DNA of 64,000 bases from Nosema muscidifuracis (taxonomy: Eukaryota; Microsporidia; Nosematidae). Position 1 is the stretch's first letter, and every line of letters starts with the position of its first letter. This document shows positions 8,549-19,111 of the stretch, one piece after another. The DNA lies in the NCBI GenBank assembly GCA_028335825.1, contig JAIOKI010000025.1, positions 1 to 64,000 of the forward strand, written 5' to 3'. The position numbers and the translations under genes were made by a program. Below the pieces are notes generated by a model. It made no database searches. It was not told where the DNA came from and saw nothing but the letters and a program-made list of their open reading frames with translations.

Positions 8549-11185
8549 CTAAGTAATATAAAGATAAGATGTAACTTTTAAATTGAATCTTTTTAAGCTT
8601 GTAGTCTTTGGAATAATCTTAGAAGTATCTTCTTTTATAGATGAAGTATTGATAGTTGTAGAAGTATCTTCTTTTATAGTTGAAGTATTTATTGTTGAAA
8701 TATTATCTTTTGTATTTATTTCATCCTCTTTTATAGATGAAGTATTTAAAGTTGTAGTATCATCCTCTTTTATAGTTAAAATATTATCCTCTTTTATAGA
8801 TGAAGTATTTATAGTTGAAATATTATCTTTTGTATTTATATCATCCTTCGTATTTATTTCATTCTCTTTTATAGTAATATCCTTCGTATTTATTCCATCC
8901 TTTATATTTTTATTTAATGATACTTTAGAAGATATAAAATCTTCACTTGGCTTAATATTAACATATTCTGTTACTGTTTTAGATATTACAACAGGGGGTA
9001 TTGTATAAGTAGAAGTTATTGTATCTGTCTTTGTTTTAGGCTTCTTCTTTTTTATTTTTATATTTACAATTAAATTACATTTATTGTTTGATTTATCACA
9101 TTCTTTATCTGATTTTTCTATTTTTGATGTAGTAGTATTTATTAGATTAGAACTTATAGTTGAGTAAATTAAACTACTCGTAGTAGGAAAACTAGATCTT
9201 GATATATCTATTGAACTTAATGATACTGTACTCGTCTTAATTTCTTTATCTATTGATGAGGTTATAGAATCATTAAGATTTTCTACATTTATTGAAGTAA
9301 CTGAAGTTTCAATATTTATAGAAGGAATATCTTTCTTTGTATTTTCTATGGAGTTTGTCTTTACATCAATACACTTTACAGTGGATGTTACTTTGTCTTC
9401 CTTAGAGGATGTTTTTATATCAATATCTTTAAAAGAATGTGTTATTGTTTCATTAACTTTAGTAGAGGATGTTATACTCTCATTATCTTTAGTAGAAGAG
9501 ATAATTTCATTATCTTTTGTAGAGGATGTCGTTATTTCATTATCTTTAGTAGAGGATGTCGTTATTTCATTATCTTTAGTAGAGGATGTTATTTCATTAT
9601 CCTTAACAGATGATATACTTTCATTTCTCTTAGTAAATGATATACTTTCATTATCCTTAGTAAATTTTACACTCTCATTATCATTAACAAATGTTATATT
9701 TTCATCTCCAAAAGATTTCATTTCTTTATTATTTTGTACTACTGATGATATTTTTTTATCTTTATTAATATGTTCTTCAATAATTGGTAAATCATTCTTT
9801 ATTGTTAAAATATCAGTATTAATTTTTTTAATAGTTCTTAACTCTGTATCAGTCTTTATTATTATTTTAGTAGTTGTATATACTCTAGTTATAGGAGATA
9901 AAATAGATCTTCTTCTTGTTATAGTTCTAGTCTGGGATTCAGTTTTAGTTATATAAATTGTATTGAGAGATATAATGTCATTTTCTTGTATCTTATTATT
10001 AGACATATTTTTATTATATAATACATCATTCTGTAAAAATGAATCAATATTTTCTTTATAATAATCCATCTTCTGATCTGTTAAATCATTAATATATTTA
10101 TATATAGTAGTTGTTATAAAATATGTAGATGGAGGTGTATCATCCCAAATAAAAAAATTCTTTGTACTTGTTATAACTTCTTTTTTGAATATAGTATTAG
10201 TAACAGTCTTTACTCTTTTCATTTTCTTAATTTCTTTTAATAATTCGTTAAAATTCTTATTATGTTTTTCATTAATTTCTTTTTCTAAATTAATTTCATG
10301 TTTTAATAAATTATTTTCATTATTAAGTTTTGTGATTGTACTATGAACTGTACTTGTCTTAGTTATCAAAGCTATTTCTAATTTATTATCAATTTTACTA
10401 GTATGAAAATTTAATTTATCTTTTTTTATTTCTGGATCATCTTCTAAATAAATTGTTATGGGATTTATTATATCTGAATTAATACTCGAATGATTGTCTA
10501 TAATAAAATTATTATTTGAATTCATCTTATTCTTTGTAAAATCTAAACTTTTATCTGGTAAATCTATAGGTCTTGTTGTATTTTCAATATGGTTAATATT
10601 TCTGTATTTTATAAGATCTTTATTAGGACTAATTGGTATGAGTAAGTTATTATTTGAAGTAATGTTATTTTGTCTATCTAAATTATTAATTGGTGGATGA
10701 CTATTTTGCAGTTTTAAATTATTAATTGGAGGATGACTAAAGTTCTTTATATTTGAACTATTACTTATGATATTATCTAAATTATTAATTGGAGGATTAA
10801 AGTTCTTTATATTTGAATTATTACTTATGATATTATCTACTTTTTTATTTGAATTAATTGAAGGTTTCTTACATCTATCAAATAATACTAAATTTCTTTT
10901 CAAATATTGATACAACTCTTTATCTCTATTTTTTACATAATTAGATGATCTAATAGAATAATACCAGTCTTTAAGTGTACAAGCTTCATAGATTTTATCT
11001 TCAAAATGAATAAGAGAATCTTTTTTGTTTTTTATCAAATTAATATAAGAATTTTTAGTAAATGGACAATATTCTTCACATTCTTTACTATATATATTAC
11101 AGTCACATTGAAATATTTGTTCTGATGAAATATATAGAATAAAAAATAGAATTATCTTCATCTTTTGTTTATAATTTGAAAACAA
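8549..11185 (-). CDS. Large secreted, Thr/Ser/Asn-rich repeat protein
   Basis: No known family. The N-terminus (KMKIILFFILYISS) is a signal peptide, followed by a short Cys-bearing segment (CDCNIYSKECEEYCPF). The rest of the 878 residues is low-complexity. It has PPINNLDN repeats near residues 130-175, a coiled-coil-like stretch near 300-320, and TKDNEITTSS decapeptide repeats at about 530-600. It also has several Thr-rich blocks of the form KTxTxT followed by PP. A C-terminal block (IKIKKKKPKTKT then TSTYTIPP) matches a block in the 19-22 kb secreted protein. No CCC signal is seen. ATAAACAA precedes the second ATG (11,161), which may be the true start. It is probably an exported, spore-wall- or polar-tube-like protein, but that role is inferred. 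Confidence 0.8.
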   Translation of the reverse strand: MFSNYKQKMKIILFFILYISSEQIFQCDCNIYSKECEEYCPFTKNSYINLIKNKKDSLIHFEDKIYEACTLKDWYYSIRSSNYVKNRDKELYQYLKRNLVLFDRCKKPSINSNKKVDNIISNNSNIKNFNPPINNLDNIISNSSNIKNFSHPPINNLKLQNSHPPINNLDRQNNITSNNNLLIPISPNKDLIKYRNINHIENTTRPIDLPDKSLDFTKNKMNSNNNFIIDNHSSINSDIINPITIYLEDDPEIKKDKLNFHTSKIDNKLEIALITKTSTVHSTITKLNNENNLLKHEINLEKEINEKHNKNFNELLKEIKKMKRVKTVTNTIFKKEVITSTKNFFIWDDTPPSTYFITTTIYKYINDLTDQKMDYYKENIDSFLQNDVLYNKNMSNNKIQENDIISLNTIYITKTESQTRTITRRRSILSPITRVYTTTKIIIKTDTELRTIKKINTDILTIKNDLPIIEEHINKDKKISSVVQNNKEMKSFGDENITFVNDNESVKFTKDNESISFTKRNESISSVKDNEITSSTKDNEITTSSTKDNEITTSSTKDNEIISSTKDNESITSSTKVNETITHSFKDIDIKTSSKEDKVTSTVKCIDVKTNSIENTKKDIPSINIETSVTSINVENLNDSITSSIDKEIKTSTVSLSSIDISRSSFPTTSSLIYSTISSNLINTTTSKIEKSDKECDKSNNKCNLIVNIKIKKKKPKTKTDTITSTYTIPPVVISKTVTEYVNIKPSEDFISSKVSLNKNIKDGINTKDITIKENEINTKDDINTKDNISTINTSSIKEDNILTIKEDDTTTLNTSSIKEDEINTKDNISTINTSTIKEDTSTTINTSSIKEDTSKIIPKTTSLKRFNLKVTSYLYIT

Positions 11186-11438
11186 ATAAAAATATTGATA
11201 AAATGTATAAGATGAGACTAAAGTATCACAGAATTTTAAAATAATTCTAACATCATATTAAAGATTTTAAATATGTCGAGTACCCTATTAAATTGTTGAA
11301 AGGTATTTAAAATATTTTATTATTTTACCCGATACAGGAAGAAAGCAAATCAAGCAACAGAATTATTGACAAAACATATAAAAATTAACTATAGAAAAAT
11401 TATTTAAATATTTTTTTAATTAAACATATAAAAATTAA

Positions 11439-12923
11439 CTATAGAATGTATTTATCTAATTTTTTTGTAATTATTGAAGCACATGATAAATATTCTGAAT
11501 TAACTATAGAATGATTATTTAAATCTCTTAAATAATTATGTAACAAATTTTGATTAACTCTATAGGCTTTACTACTAATTCCTGGATATTTCATTTCTAT
11601 ATTAATTATTGCTAATGCACTATAAAGACATAAAATTATATTAAGATTAATATTATTCAAAGACAATAATATTTTTGTATCATTAATACATTCTTTAAAT
11701 GGGAGTTTTAAATGATTTATAATATTTAAAAAATTGTCTTTTTCTTTATATCCATACTTAAAATTTCTTATTAATTTTAGTTTATCTTCAGCTAGTCGAA
11801 GTACTAAAGAATTATATAAAAAAAATATATCAAATAACTTATTAGAAGTCTCCATTTCTAATAACTTTATAATATCTGTAATAAAAATTCCACATAAATG
11901 TATTAATAATTCAACATCTTTGTTTAAACTAATTTCATAGTCTATAATATCAATTGTTTCACTTAATATCTTGTATAAATGATTGTCATTATTTTTTCTA
12001 TTTTTCATAAAACTAAGAATTTTTCTAAAATTTCTTGATATTTGGTTATGATTCAAAGTATAAAAATCATCACACCAATTACCATCATCAGAATCAAATA
12101 TATATTCATCATAAATGTTATCCATAAACTCTTCTAAATATTCTATATAATATTTATAAATAGATTTTTTTATTAATTCAATATCTTCATCTTTTATATC
12201 ATAATTTAAATTCGAATATAAATTTTCGTATTTACCAATAAACCTCAAAATATCATTTTTTAAGTTACTAAATCTTCCATCTAACTTATTCCATGACCAT
12301 GTATTCATTAAAGTTGGTACAAAAAACTTCCTAAGAAATAAATTTGATGATGACTTATATTTTATAAATGGTAATGTATAAAAATACTCTAAATTATTAC
12401 TATCTATAGAATCATCAGAAAATATCTTATTATTGTAATCTTCTGATTCACTAAAATAACTCGAATCATATGATTTATCTTCAGATATAAAATCAAAATT
12501 TTCTTTAAATGATTTTTTTATGTTTGAAAATTTCTTATCATTTTTTGTATTATTAAATTGATCTTTTATAAATTTACTATCTTCTTTATTTTGATTCCTC
12601 CTATTAAATTTAATATATTCTTCATTTTTATTTCTTTTACTATCTCCCTCATATTGATTCCTTTTACTAAATTTACTATCTTCTCCTTCATTTTTATTTC
12701 TTTTACTATCTTCTTCATTTTGATTCCTTTTACTAAATCCTTCATTTCGATTCCTCTTTATTGATTTCTTTTTCTTTTTAACTTTTATTTTATCAGATTT
12801 ATTTACAGATTCGTAATTTTTAATAGCAGCTATCTCTGAATTTTCTTTATTAACTGCTTCTAATAGACAATAAATAACTAATAAGCCTGATAAACATCCA
12901 ATTATTATATTATATTTTTCCAT
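11439..12923 (-). CDS. Orphan N-terminally membrane-anchored protein with Lys/Asn repeats
   Basis: Not recognised. It is 494 aa. One N-terminal hydrophobic segment (residues about 5-23, IIIGCLSGLLVIYCLLEAV) acts as signal anchor. Residues about 45-125 are very basic with repeated units such as KRNQNEEDSKRNKNEG. After an acidic/Ser-rich part (about 140-175) the remaining 300 residues look globular and helical, with no motif I can name. ACCCCTTTTATT lies 19 nt upstream of the ATG and supports the start. It is one of several anchored or secreted orphans in this part of the window. Confidence 0.75.
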   Translation of the reverse strand: MEKYNIIIGCLSGLLVIYCLLEAVNKENSEIAAIKNYESVNKSDKIKVKKKKKSIKRNRNEGFSKRNQNEEDSKRNKNEGEDSKFSKRNQYEGDSKRNKNEEYIKFNRRNQNKEDSKFIKDQFNNTKNDKKFSNIKKSFKENFDFISEDKSYDSSYFSESEDYNNKIFSDDSIDSNNLEYFYTLPFIKYKSSSNLFLRKFFVPTLMNTWSWNKLDGRFSNLKNDILRFIGKYENLYSNLNYDIKDEDIELIKKSIYKYYIEYLEEFMDNIYDEYIFDSDDGNWCDDFYTLNHNQISRNFRKILSFMKNRKNNDNHLYKILSETIDIIDYEISLNKDVELLIHLCGIFITDIIKLLEMETSNKLFDIFFLYNSLVLRLAEDKLKLIRNFKYGYKEKDNFLNIINHLKLPFKECINDTKILLSLNNINLNIILCLYSALAIINIEMKYPGISSKAYRVNQNLLHNYLRDLNNHSIVNSEYLSCASIITKKLDKYIL

Positions 12924-13780
12924 TATAAATTTTTTAATAAAAGGGGTAATTCTTATATTTAAGCATCTAATTTATTATCGTAATTTAATTAATTATGATT
13001 TGTATTATAAAATCAAAAAAAAATTATATTAAATAATAAATATTTTGATTTATAATCAGTAATCTAAATTTTTATATTTTTTAATAAATTAAAATTTTTT
13101 ATTCTTTAAACTTGAAATGTTACTAATAAGACTAAAATAATGTCTTAATATTAAGATTCAATTATAGAACTTTTTAAGTTAAATTATATATTTTAATTAA
13201 TATTTATTGATAAAAACTGTAGTTAGATTGGTTAAAAAAATTATATAAAAGTCAATCTTATGGCTGATTCAAAAATACTCATTTTTTATTTATTTTTAAA
13301 ATATTTAATTATAAGAAATTTAAGACTAAAACAAATTAAATTTCTTCTAATTAAAATATATAAAGACTTTGCTTATAAAATTTAATAATGACAAATATTT
13401 CAAAATATTTTTAAAATTTAATAATCTTTTTTATAATGACAAATATTTCAATATATTTTTAAAAGATAATAATCTTTTTTATAATGACAAATATTTCAAT
13501 ATATTTTTTTGATAAATTATAATTAATTAGATTTTAATATTTAAGTACGAAATAAATTTCATCATGAAAATATTTTTATCAAAAGTTTGAAATTTTAACG
13601 ATTATTTATTTTTTTTAACCCCTGATAATTAAATAATAAATTGAAAATGACAAAATATTCCATAAAAAGAGTTAATATTTTTAAAAATAGAATTTAATTT
13701 TAACTTCTTATATGTGTTCATTATATTATTTTAATAAAAAATAATGATAATATTACCAAGTGAGTAAGTCTACTCCAAGA
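12924..13780. other. Non-coding gap with a 48-bp repeat
   Basis: No gene is seen. Three copies of a unit of about 48 bp with ATAATGACAAATATTTCA start at 13,384, 13,433 and 13,481. A CCCC run at 13,619-13,622 precedes only a 16-codon frame and was not called. Confidence 0.55.
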
Positions 13781-13783
13781 TAA

Positions 13784-15028
13784 TTACATTCTCATTCTGA
13801 TGATTGGAAAACTTTAACCAGTATTAAGAATAATATGTTTGAAAATCAATTAATTTATATTTTAATTTATTAATATCTTAAAATTAAAATATCATTTAAA
13901 ATAATCAATATAACTGATTAGACATTAAAAATAATAAATGTAACTAATTAGCTATTTAAAATAATCAATGTAACTAATTAAATATTTAAAATAATCAATG
14001 TAACTAATTAGACATTTAAAATAAATAAAATATCAATTTACTATTTTTTAAAATAAAGAAATGCGTGAAGTCTAGAAACATCTCTTTTTAAAAATTATAT
14101 TTATTAGAACAAATTCTTTGGATATTCAGTAAGTAACGAAATATATTTCTAGTCATTGATAATCTTAATTTAGAATAAAAATAATAAAATAAATTTAACA
14201 ATCTATTTAAATTTCGTAATATAAATTTATTGAAAGAGTCATATTCTATAATAGTAAAATAAATAGCAAAAGTGATATTTATAATAAAGATTTAACTCTG
14301 TTATTATTCTCAGTTAAATTATATTATTTTTGATTATTGGTAGATTCACAATTGAAACTTCATTATTTTTTAAAGTATATGATAGAGGTCTATTACTGAT
14401 TTTATATTTTATAAGCTTAAAGCAAATAATATTCAATGAAAAACTATCTTTATGATATTAAAGGTATTTTATAATTGAAAATTCGGATATCATTTATTTA
14501 ATTTAAAAAATGATAACTACTTTCTTTTTCTTAAGAAAAGGTGATATAAATTATTTTAAAAAGATTTATATGGAATTTTAAATGACATTGAATATTTTTT
14601 ATAATATATAAATGATACACGAAGAATTTAGTGACTAAGAATTTAACTTATTTATTATTTTTTATCGAGTAAAACAGAAGAAAAAAATATATTGAATTAT
14701 TTGATAATGTTAAGTCATTATCCAATAAATCTATTGAATTTTATACTTCCAGTAATCTACAAGATTTTAAAATTGTTGTAGTTTTCTTATTCTATGATTA
14801 ATAACTCTTTTTTAAATTTTAAATAAGCTATGTAGAAGCGTGTAAAAAAGTAGAGATTTATACTATTTTACAAGTAATGAAATAATTAATACAATTAATA
14901 TGTTTCTTAAAGTAAAAAGATATTAGAAAAGAAATTTGTTATGTAATAATATGTCATTGTACGATAGATGGAATGGTAAACTTCCTGACAGAATTAAAAA
15001 TTTATTGAAAGAATTCATTCAAATTTGA
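13784..15028 (+). pseudogene. Decayed Mutator-like (MULE) transposase relic
   Basis: A DNA transposon remnant. At 13,784-13,870 an open piece reads LHSHSDDWKTLTSIKNNMFE, like the His-x-His tail and following helix of a FLYWCH zinc finger. About 1.2 kb downstream, at 14,960-15,025, YDRWNGKLPDRIKNLLKEFI resembles the conserved C-terminal block of MULE transposases (N-x-V-E-x-W-N...L..R....HP....FI). The spacing matches a transposase. The sequence between is broken by many stops, and a 30-bp tandem repeat at about 13,891-14,030 has expanded inside it. No terminal inverted repeats were found. The call rests on two short matches. Confidence 0.4.
13891..14030. repeat. Tandem repeat, period 30 bp
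   Basis: Four to five copies of a unit containing ATTTAAAATAATCAATGTAA and CTAATTA. It lies inside the decayed transposase block and probably post-dates its inactivation. Confidence 0.75.
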
Positions 15029-15627
15029 AGAAAATAATATATAAATTACTTCATTTTTAGAAGTTTAGTCTACGATTAAAGTTGTATGAATGATAAAAAA
15101 TTGTGTAATTTATTTAAGATGTTTAATTTTTTTAGAATAATTTATTGATTTAAATTGAATATTTAAAATTAATATAAAAGGATTAGAAATTAATACACAT
15201 AATTAGGAAGATAATATCAGAAAAAATATCAATTTTGTATAATTGATATCACTACTAAGAATTTTTTTTAATACGTAATTTTGATATCTTGTTAAAATAT
15301 CTAAAATCAAATTATTGTTTTTTATATACTATTAATTTAAAATTAAATTCATTAATTGAAATCCCTTTATCTTAAAATATTTTGTATACTTATTTTTAAA
15401 GAATATTAAAACTTCTTTTTAGATAAAAATCACGAAACATTTTTTATTTATAATTGTTTTAGACTTATTTTTGGAACATATAGAACATTCTAAAAAATTC
15501 AAATATTTAAAATTAAAAATTAGTGCATAAATAGTCGAAAAAAAGAAATGCTAAATCTGAAACAATTCTGAAATTTTGATCCTGAAACACAATTTTAATA
15601 TAAAAATAGAAATCTGGTAAATAAACA
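15029..15627. other. Non-coding gap upstream of the Lys/Asp-rich gene
   Basis: AT-rich with no open frame of note. The last 100 bases carry more C/G than the rest. ATAAACAATG overlaps the start of the next gene. Confidence 0.5.
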
Positions 15628-17817
15628 ATGATATCAATTTTCTATTTATTCATGGTGAAATGTGATCTATTTATGAACAAGGAATTTGAGAATTTCTTAA
15701 ATGAGAAACGAGATGTTTCTTCTAAAAGTTCTTTGGTAGAAACCTTTACTGATATGTTTGGTAAAACAGATTTACGAAGGCTTCCTGATGTTAAGGATAG
15801 AGTCAAAACAAAAGATGATAAGGGTCCATTAATTATGTCCAAATTGACTCCACCAGATCAAGGAAAACCACAAGATGGTGATAAGAAAGGAGGTGATCAA
15901 AAGAATAAGGAAGGTGGTGATAAGAAAGGAGGTGATCAAAAGAATAAAGAAGGTGGTGATAATAAAGGAGGTGATCAGAAGAATAAAGAAGGCGGTGATA
16001 ATAAAGAAGGTGGTGATGATAATGTGTCTATTCAGCAAATTAAAGTCAAAGATAAAGATGCAGTTCTAGTTAAACCTCAACAAGGAGGAGATAAACCTAC
16101 TATAGTAGTTTTAGCTGATGAATCTTTAATGCAAAATAAAGAAGAATTAAAGAAATTACCAGAAGAAATTGGTAAACAAGGTGGAGATAAAAAAGATGGA
16201 AACCCAGAAGAAGGTAAACCTCCAGGCGGCAATAAAGATGCAAAACCTCCAGGTGGTAATAAAGATACAAAACCATCAGGTGATGATAAAAAAGATGCTA
16301 AACCACAAGGGGGTGATAGCAAAACACCACCTCCTGGAAAAGGTTCACCTTTGGTTAGTCTAAACACAGAAAATAATACAAATGAAGGATCTGGATCAAA
16401 AGACAAGCTTGATCTTTTACTTGGTAAGAAGAAAGAAGATAAGAAAGATGCATTCTGGACAACTGTATTAATAGATGATGCTCCTAAAAAAGTTTTGGTG
16501 AATGTCAAGACATTTACTGTACTTGAGTCTATGGAAAACGCTAAAGGAAAAAGTAATGAAATAACTCAAGCAAAAAAAGACAAAGGTGTCATGTCAACAT
16601 TCGATTTTAATAATACGAAAAAAGTAGAGTCTAAGAAGAATGAAGTCAGTAAAGAAGATATTGAAAATAAGAAAAATGAATCTAAAAATTTAAAGGATGG
16701 AGCAAAGAGTATTAAAGATGATTTGAAAAATAAGAAAAATGATGCCAAAAATAAGAAGGATGATTTAAAAAAGCTTAAAGATAATTCTAAGAAAGACGAT
16801 GAAGACTGTTCAGAGGAAGATTCCAAGGACAAAAAAGAAGATTCCAAAGACAAGAAAAATGATTCCAAGGATAAAAAGGAAGATTCTAAGGACAAGAAAG
16901 AGAATTCCAAAGATAAGAAAGATGATTCAAAAGACAAGAAAGAGGATTCCAAAGATAAGAAAGATGATTCTAACAATATTAAAAGAAAAAGTATTAGATA
17001 CGAAACAAAAGAGTTTGATAAATCTAAGTCAGCTGATAATGAAAGTATCTGGAGTAGCATATTAAATCTAAATAATGAATTTGATAAAGATAAACCTAAT
17101 CAAAAAAGGCTAGATAGCAAAGAAAAAGAGATAAAGATCGATACAAAGGCAATATCAACAAATATTCCTATTATTACTAAATTGAATCAGATAACTACAA
17201 TTAAGATGAATGATTCTATAAAAAAAGAAGGTAAAGATAAAGCAGATGGTTATGTTTCTATAGGAAAGAATGAAAACAAATATCTTAAAAAGGAAGAAAA
17301 AAACAAGAATGAGAAGGATACTAGAAGTATAATAAAAGATGCTGAAAAGGATAAAAAAGAAAAAGAAGCTAAAGACAATGATAAAGATAGAAAAGGGAAA
17401 GAAAATGATAAAGATGGAAAAGAAAAAAGTAAAAATGATAAAGATGGAAAAGAAAAAAGTAAAAATGAAAATGACAAAAAAAATGAAAAGGAAAAAAGTA
17501 CTAAAACTGACGATGAGAATGAAAGTTCAGACAATTCTAAAAAAGCAATCGAGTCAGTCATCTTCCAGGGAGGAGATAAAGATATGAAGTTACTTTCCTC
17601 TAAGAATACAAATAATTTTTCTAAAAAACATAATGAAGCATCAGTTGACGATTTACTTTATGTCTTAAAGAATATGCCTGGTAAAGTTAACATAAATAAA
17701 GAAGGTAAAGAAATTTACATAGAAGGAGACTTTTTCACTCCAAAAGATAAAAAATTAGGTCAGAACAGCTTTAATTTTAGTGGTGTATTAAAATCTAAAG
17801 AAGGGAAAAAAAATTAA
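15628..17817 (+). CDS. Lys/Asp/Gly-rich repeat protein, probably secreted
   Basis: Not recognised. It is 729 aa. A short hydrophobic N-terminus (MISIFYLFMVKC) could be a weak signal peptide. Residues about 70-130 carry a GGDKKGGDQKNKE repeat, and a PPGGNKDAK repeat follows near 200. Residues about 385-450 hold eight or more KDDSKDKKE heptapeptide-like repeats, and 570-640 are KDGKEKSKND repeats. Two more complex islands (around residues 131-175 and 275-310, with FWTTVLIDDAPKKVLVNVK) and a C-terminal segment (about 650-729) could be globular. No CCC signal is present; ATAAACAATG overlaps the start, as in the two other repeat-rich secreted genes. The 3' end lies 19 nt from the convergent SNARE gene. 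Confidence 0.75.
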   Translation: MISIFYLFMVKCDLFMNKEFENFLNEKRDVSSKSSLVETFTDMFGKTDLRRLPDVKDRVKTKDDKGPLIMSKLTPPDQGKPQDGDKKGGDQKNKEGGDKKGGDQKNKEGGDNKGGDQKNKEGGDNKEGGDDNVSIQQIKVKDKDAVLVKPQQGGDKPTIVVLADESLMQNKEELKKLPEEIGKQGGDKKDGNPEEGKPPGGNKDAKPPGGNKDTKPSGDDKKDAKPQGGDSKTPPPGKGSPLVSLNTENNTNEGSGSKDKLDLLLGKKKEDKKDAFWTTVLIDDAPKKVLVNVKTFTVLESMENAKGKSNEITQAKKDKGVMSTFDFNNTKKVESKKNEVSKEDIENKKNESKNLKDGAKSIKDDLKNKKNDAKNKKDDLKKLKDNSKKDDEDCSEEDSKDKKEDSKDKKNDSKDKKEDSKDKKENSKDKKDDSKDKKEDSKDKKDDSNNIKRKSIRYETKEFDKSKSADNESIWSSILNLNNEFDKDKPNQKRLDSKEKEIKIDTKAISTNIPIITKLNQITTIKMNDSIKKEGKDKADGYVSIGKNENKYLKKEEKNKNEKDTRSIIKDAEKDKKEKEAKDNDKDRKGKENDKDGKEKSKNDKDGKEKSKNENDKKNEKEKSTKTDDENESSDNSKKAIESVIFQGGDKDMKLLSSKNTNNFSKKHNEASVDDLLYVLKNMPGKVNINKEGKEIYIEGDFFTPKDKKLGQNSFNFSGVLKSKEGKKN

Positions 17818-17836
17818 AAGTTTCTAATTGAACATT

Positions 17837-18415
17837 TTATCTAAACCAAAATCTTAACAAAAAAAAGAATACAAGAAGAAGTACAAATCCTGTTACAAAT
17901 ATTTTGTTATCAGCCAAGTATCTTCTATCAATTTCATTTACCAAATCTCTACTTAATCCAAGTTTTAATAGCCCACCTTTTATTCTTGAACTTGTTCTTT
18001 CAATATATTTTCCCTGTCTTTTTACGGAATCAAGTACGTCTATGGCATTTGTTAAAATATTATTTACACGTTGTGTTTTTTCTATAAAGAAATCTTTATC
18101 AGAAACATTCTCGTCGGTAGTACATTCTGTATAAGGTATATCAGGAGCTAATTTACTTCTAATCATTTCTTGATTATCTTCTTGTCTCTTTCTTATGCGT
18201 AGATTACTTAATTGAATTATTTTTTTATTAAAATATTCTGCATTTCTTTTTAATTCTTTTATGTCTTCATTAGTTTCCTCTAAATATTCTACCATTTTCA
18301 CAAATTTCTGTATTCTAATGGCTAGTGTACCAATATTCTCTAAATTCTTTTCTGATTTTTTTATTTCCTTGTTTATTTCTAATGATTCTTTTTTTAGAGT
18401 AGAGATGTCTTTCAT
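17837..18415 (-). CDS. Qb-SNARE of the Bos1/membrin type
   Basis: A tail-anchored v-/t-SNARE for ER-Golgi transport. The N-terminal half (residues 1-75) is a helical coiled region like an Habc domain. The SNARE motif lies at about 107-165. Its end (LKLGLSRDLVNEIDRRYLAD) closely follows the membrin/Bos1 pattern of LGLS...I.RR...DK. A single C-terminal membrane segment spans about residues 172-192. Length (192 aa) is slightly below the usual 210-240. The start is set by GACCCTCATATG. Gos1-type Qb-SNAREs are the main alternative, but the LGLS-RRY block favours Bos1. Confidence 0.75.
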   Translation of the reverse strand: MKDISTLKKESLEINKEIKKSEKNLENIGTLAIRIQKFVKMVEYLEETNEDIKELKRNAEYFNKKIIQLSNLRIRKRQEDNQEMIRSKLAPDIPYTECTTDENVSDKDFFIEKTQRVNNILTNAIDVLDSVKRQGKYIERTSSRIKGGLLKLGLSRDLVNEIDRRYLADNKIFVTGFVLLLVFFFLLRFWFR

Positions 18416-19111
18416 ATGAGGGTCTAAAATATAAAAAATCTTGGATCTATAAAATGAAATTTATTATATATTTTGTAATATTTTATATATGAAATTTATT
18501 ATATATTTTTTAGGTAATATTTTATATATGAAATTTATTAATATTTTATAGATGAAATTTATTATATATTTTTTATGTAATATTTTATATATGAAATTAT
18601 AATAAATATTTTTTATGAAATATTTTTAATTAAAATTTATTTTATGTAAATAAATGTTATTTTTGATTTTTTTATTTTCTTAATATTTAAATTTAGTCAT
18701 TTCCCTATTATCTATACCTTCATTTGAAGTCCATTATTAATCTTTTCAAAGATTCTAGTACTTGTTATTCTCTTCAACTTATCATAATTGTAAACTTTTA
18801 AAATCGCCTAAAGCATTTTAAATTGGTGTATTTATAGTATCACATGTAGTAATATAACTTATGAAAATATTTTTGATTAATTTATATCAAAATATTGATT
18901 AATTAAAAAATATATTACAAAATTTAATAAAAGTACGAAAGATATCTTTGATCAAATTTTATAAAAATATTTAATAAAAGTACGGAAGATATCTTTGATC
19001 AAATTATATAAAAATATTTAATATAAATTAGAAAATATCTTTGATTAATTAAAAAAATCTTAAGCATTTTAAAAATTTTTAATTCCTTATGATATCTTTT
19101 TATATTTAATA
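18416..19111. repeat. Gap with two tandem arrays
   Basis: At about 18,435-18,600 there are imperfect copies of TATATGAAATTTATTATATA (period about 60). At about 18,920-19,050 three copies of a unit of about 47 bp contain GATATCTTTGATCAAAT. Between them lies unremarkable AT-rich sequence. No gene is seen. Confidence 0.6.

Noticed and set aside
13619-13697. CCCC run followed by ATG at 13,647
   Set aside because: The frame has only 16 codons and no splice donor is visible. It may be a remnant of a lost gene start.
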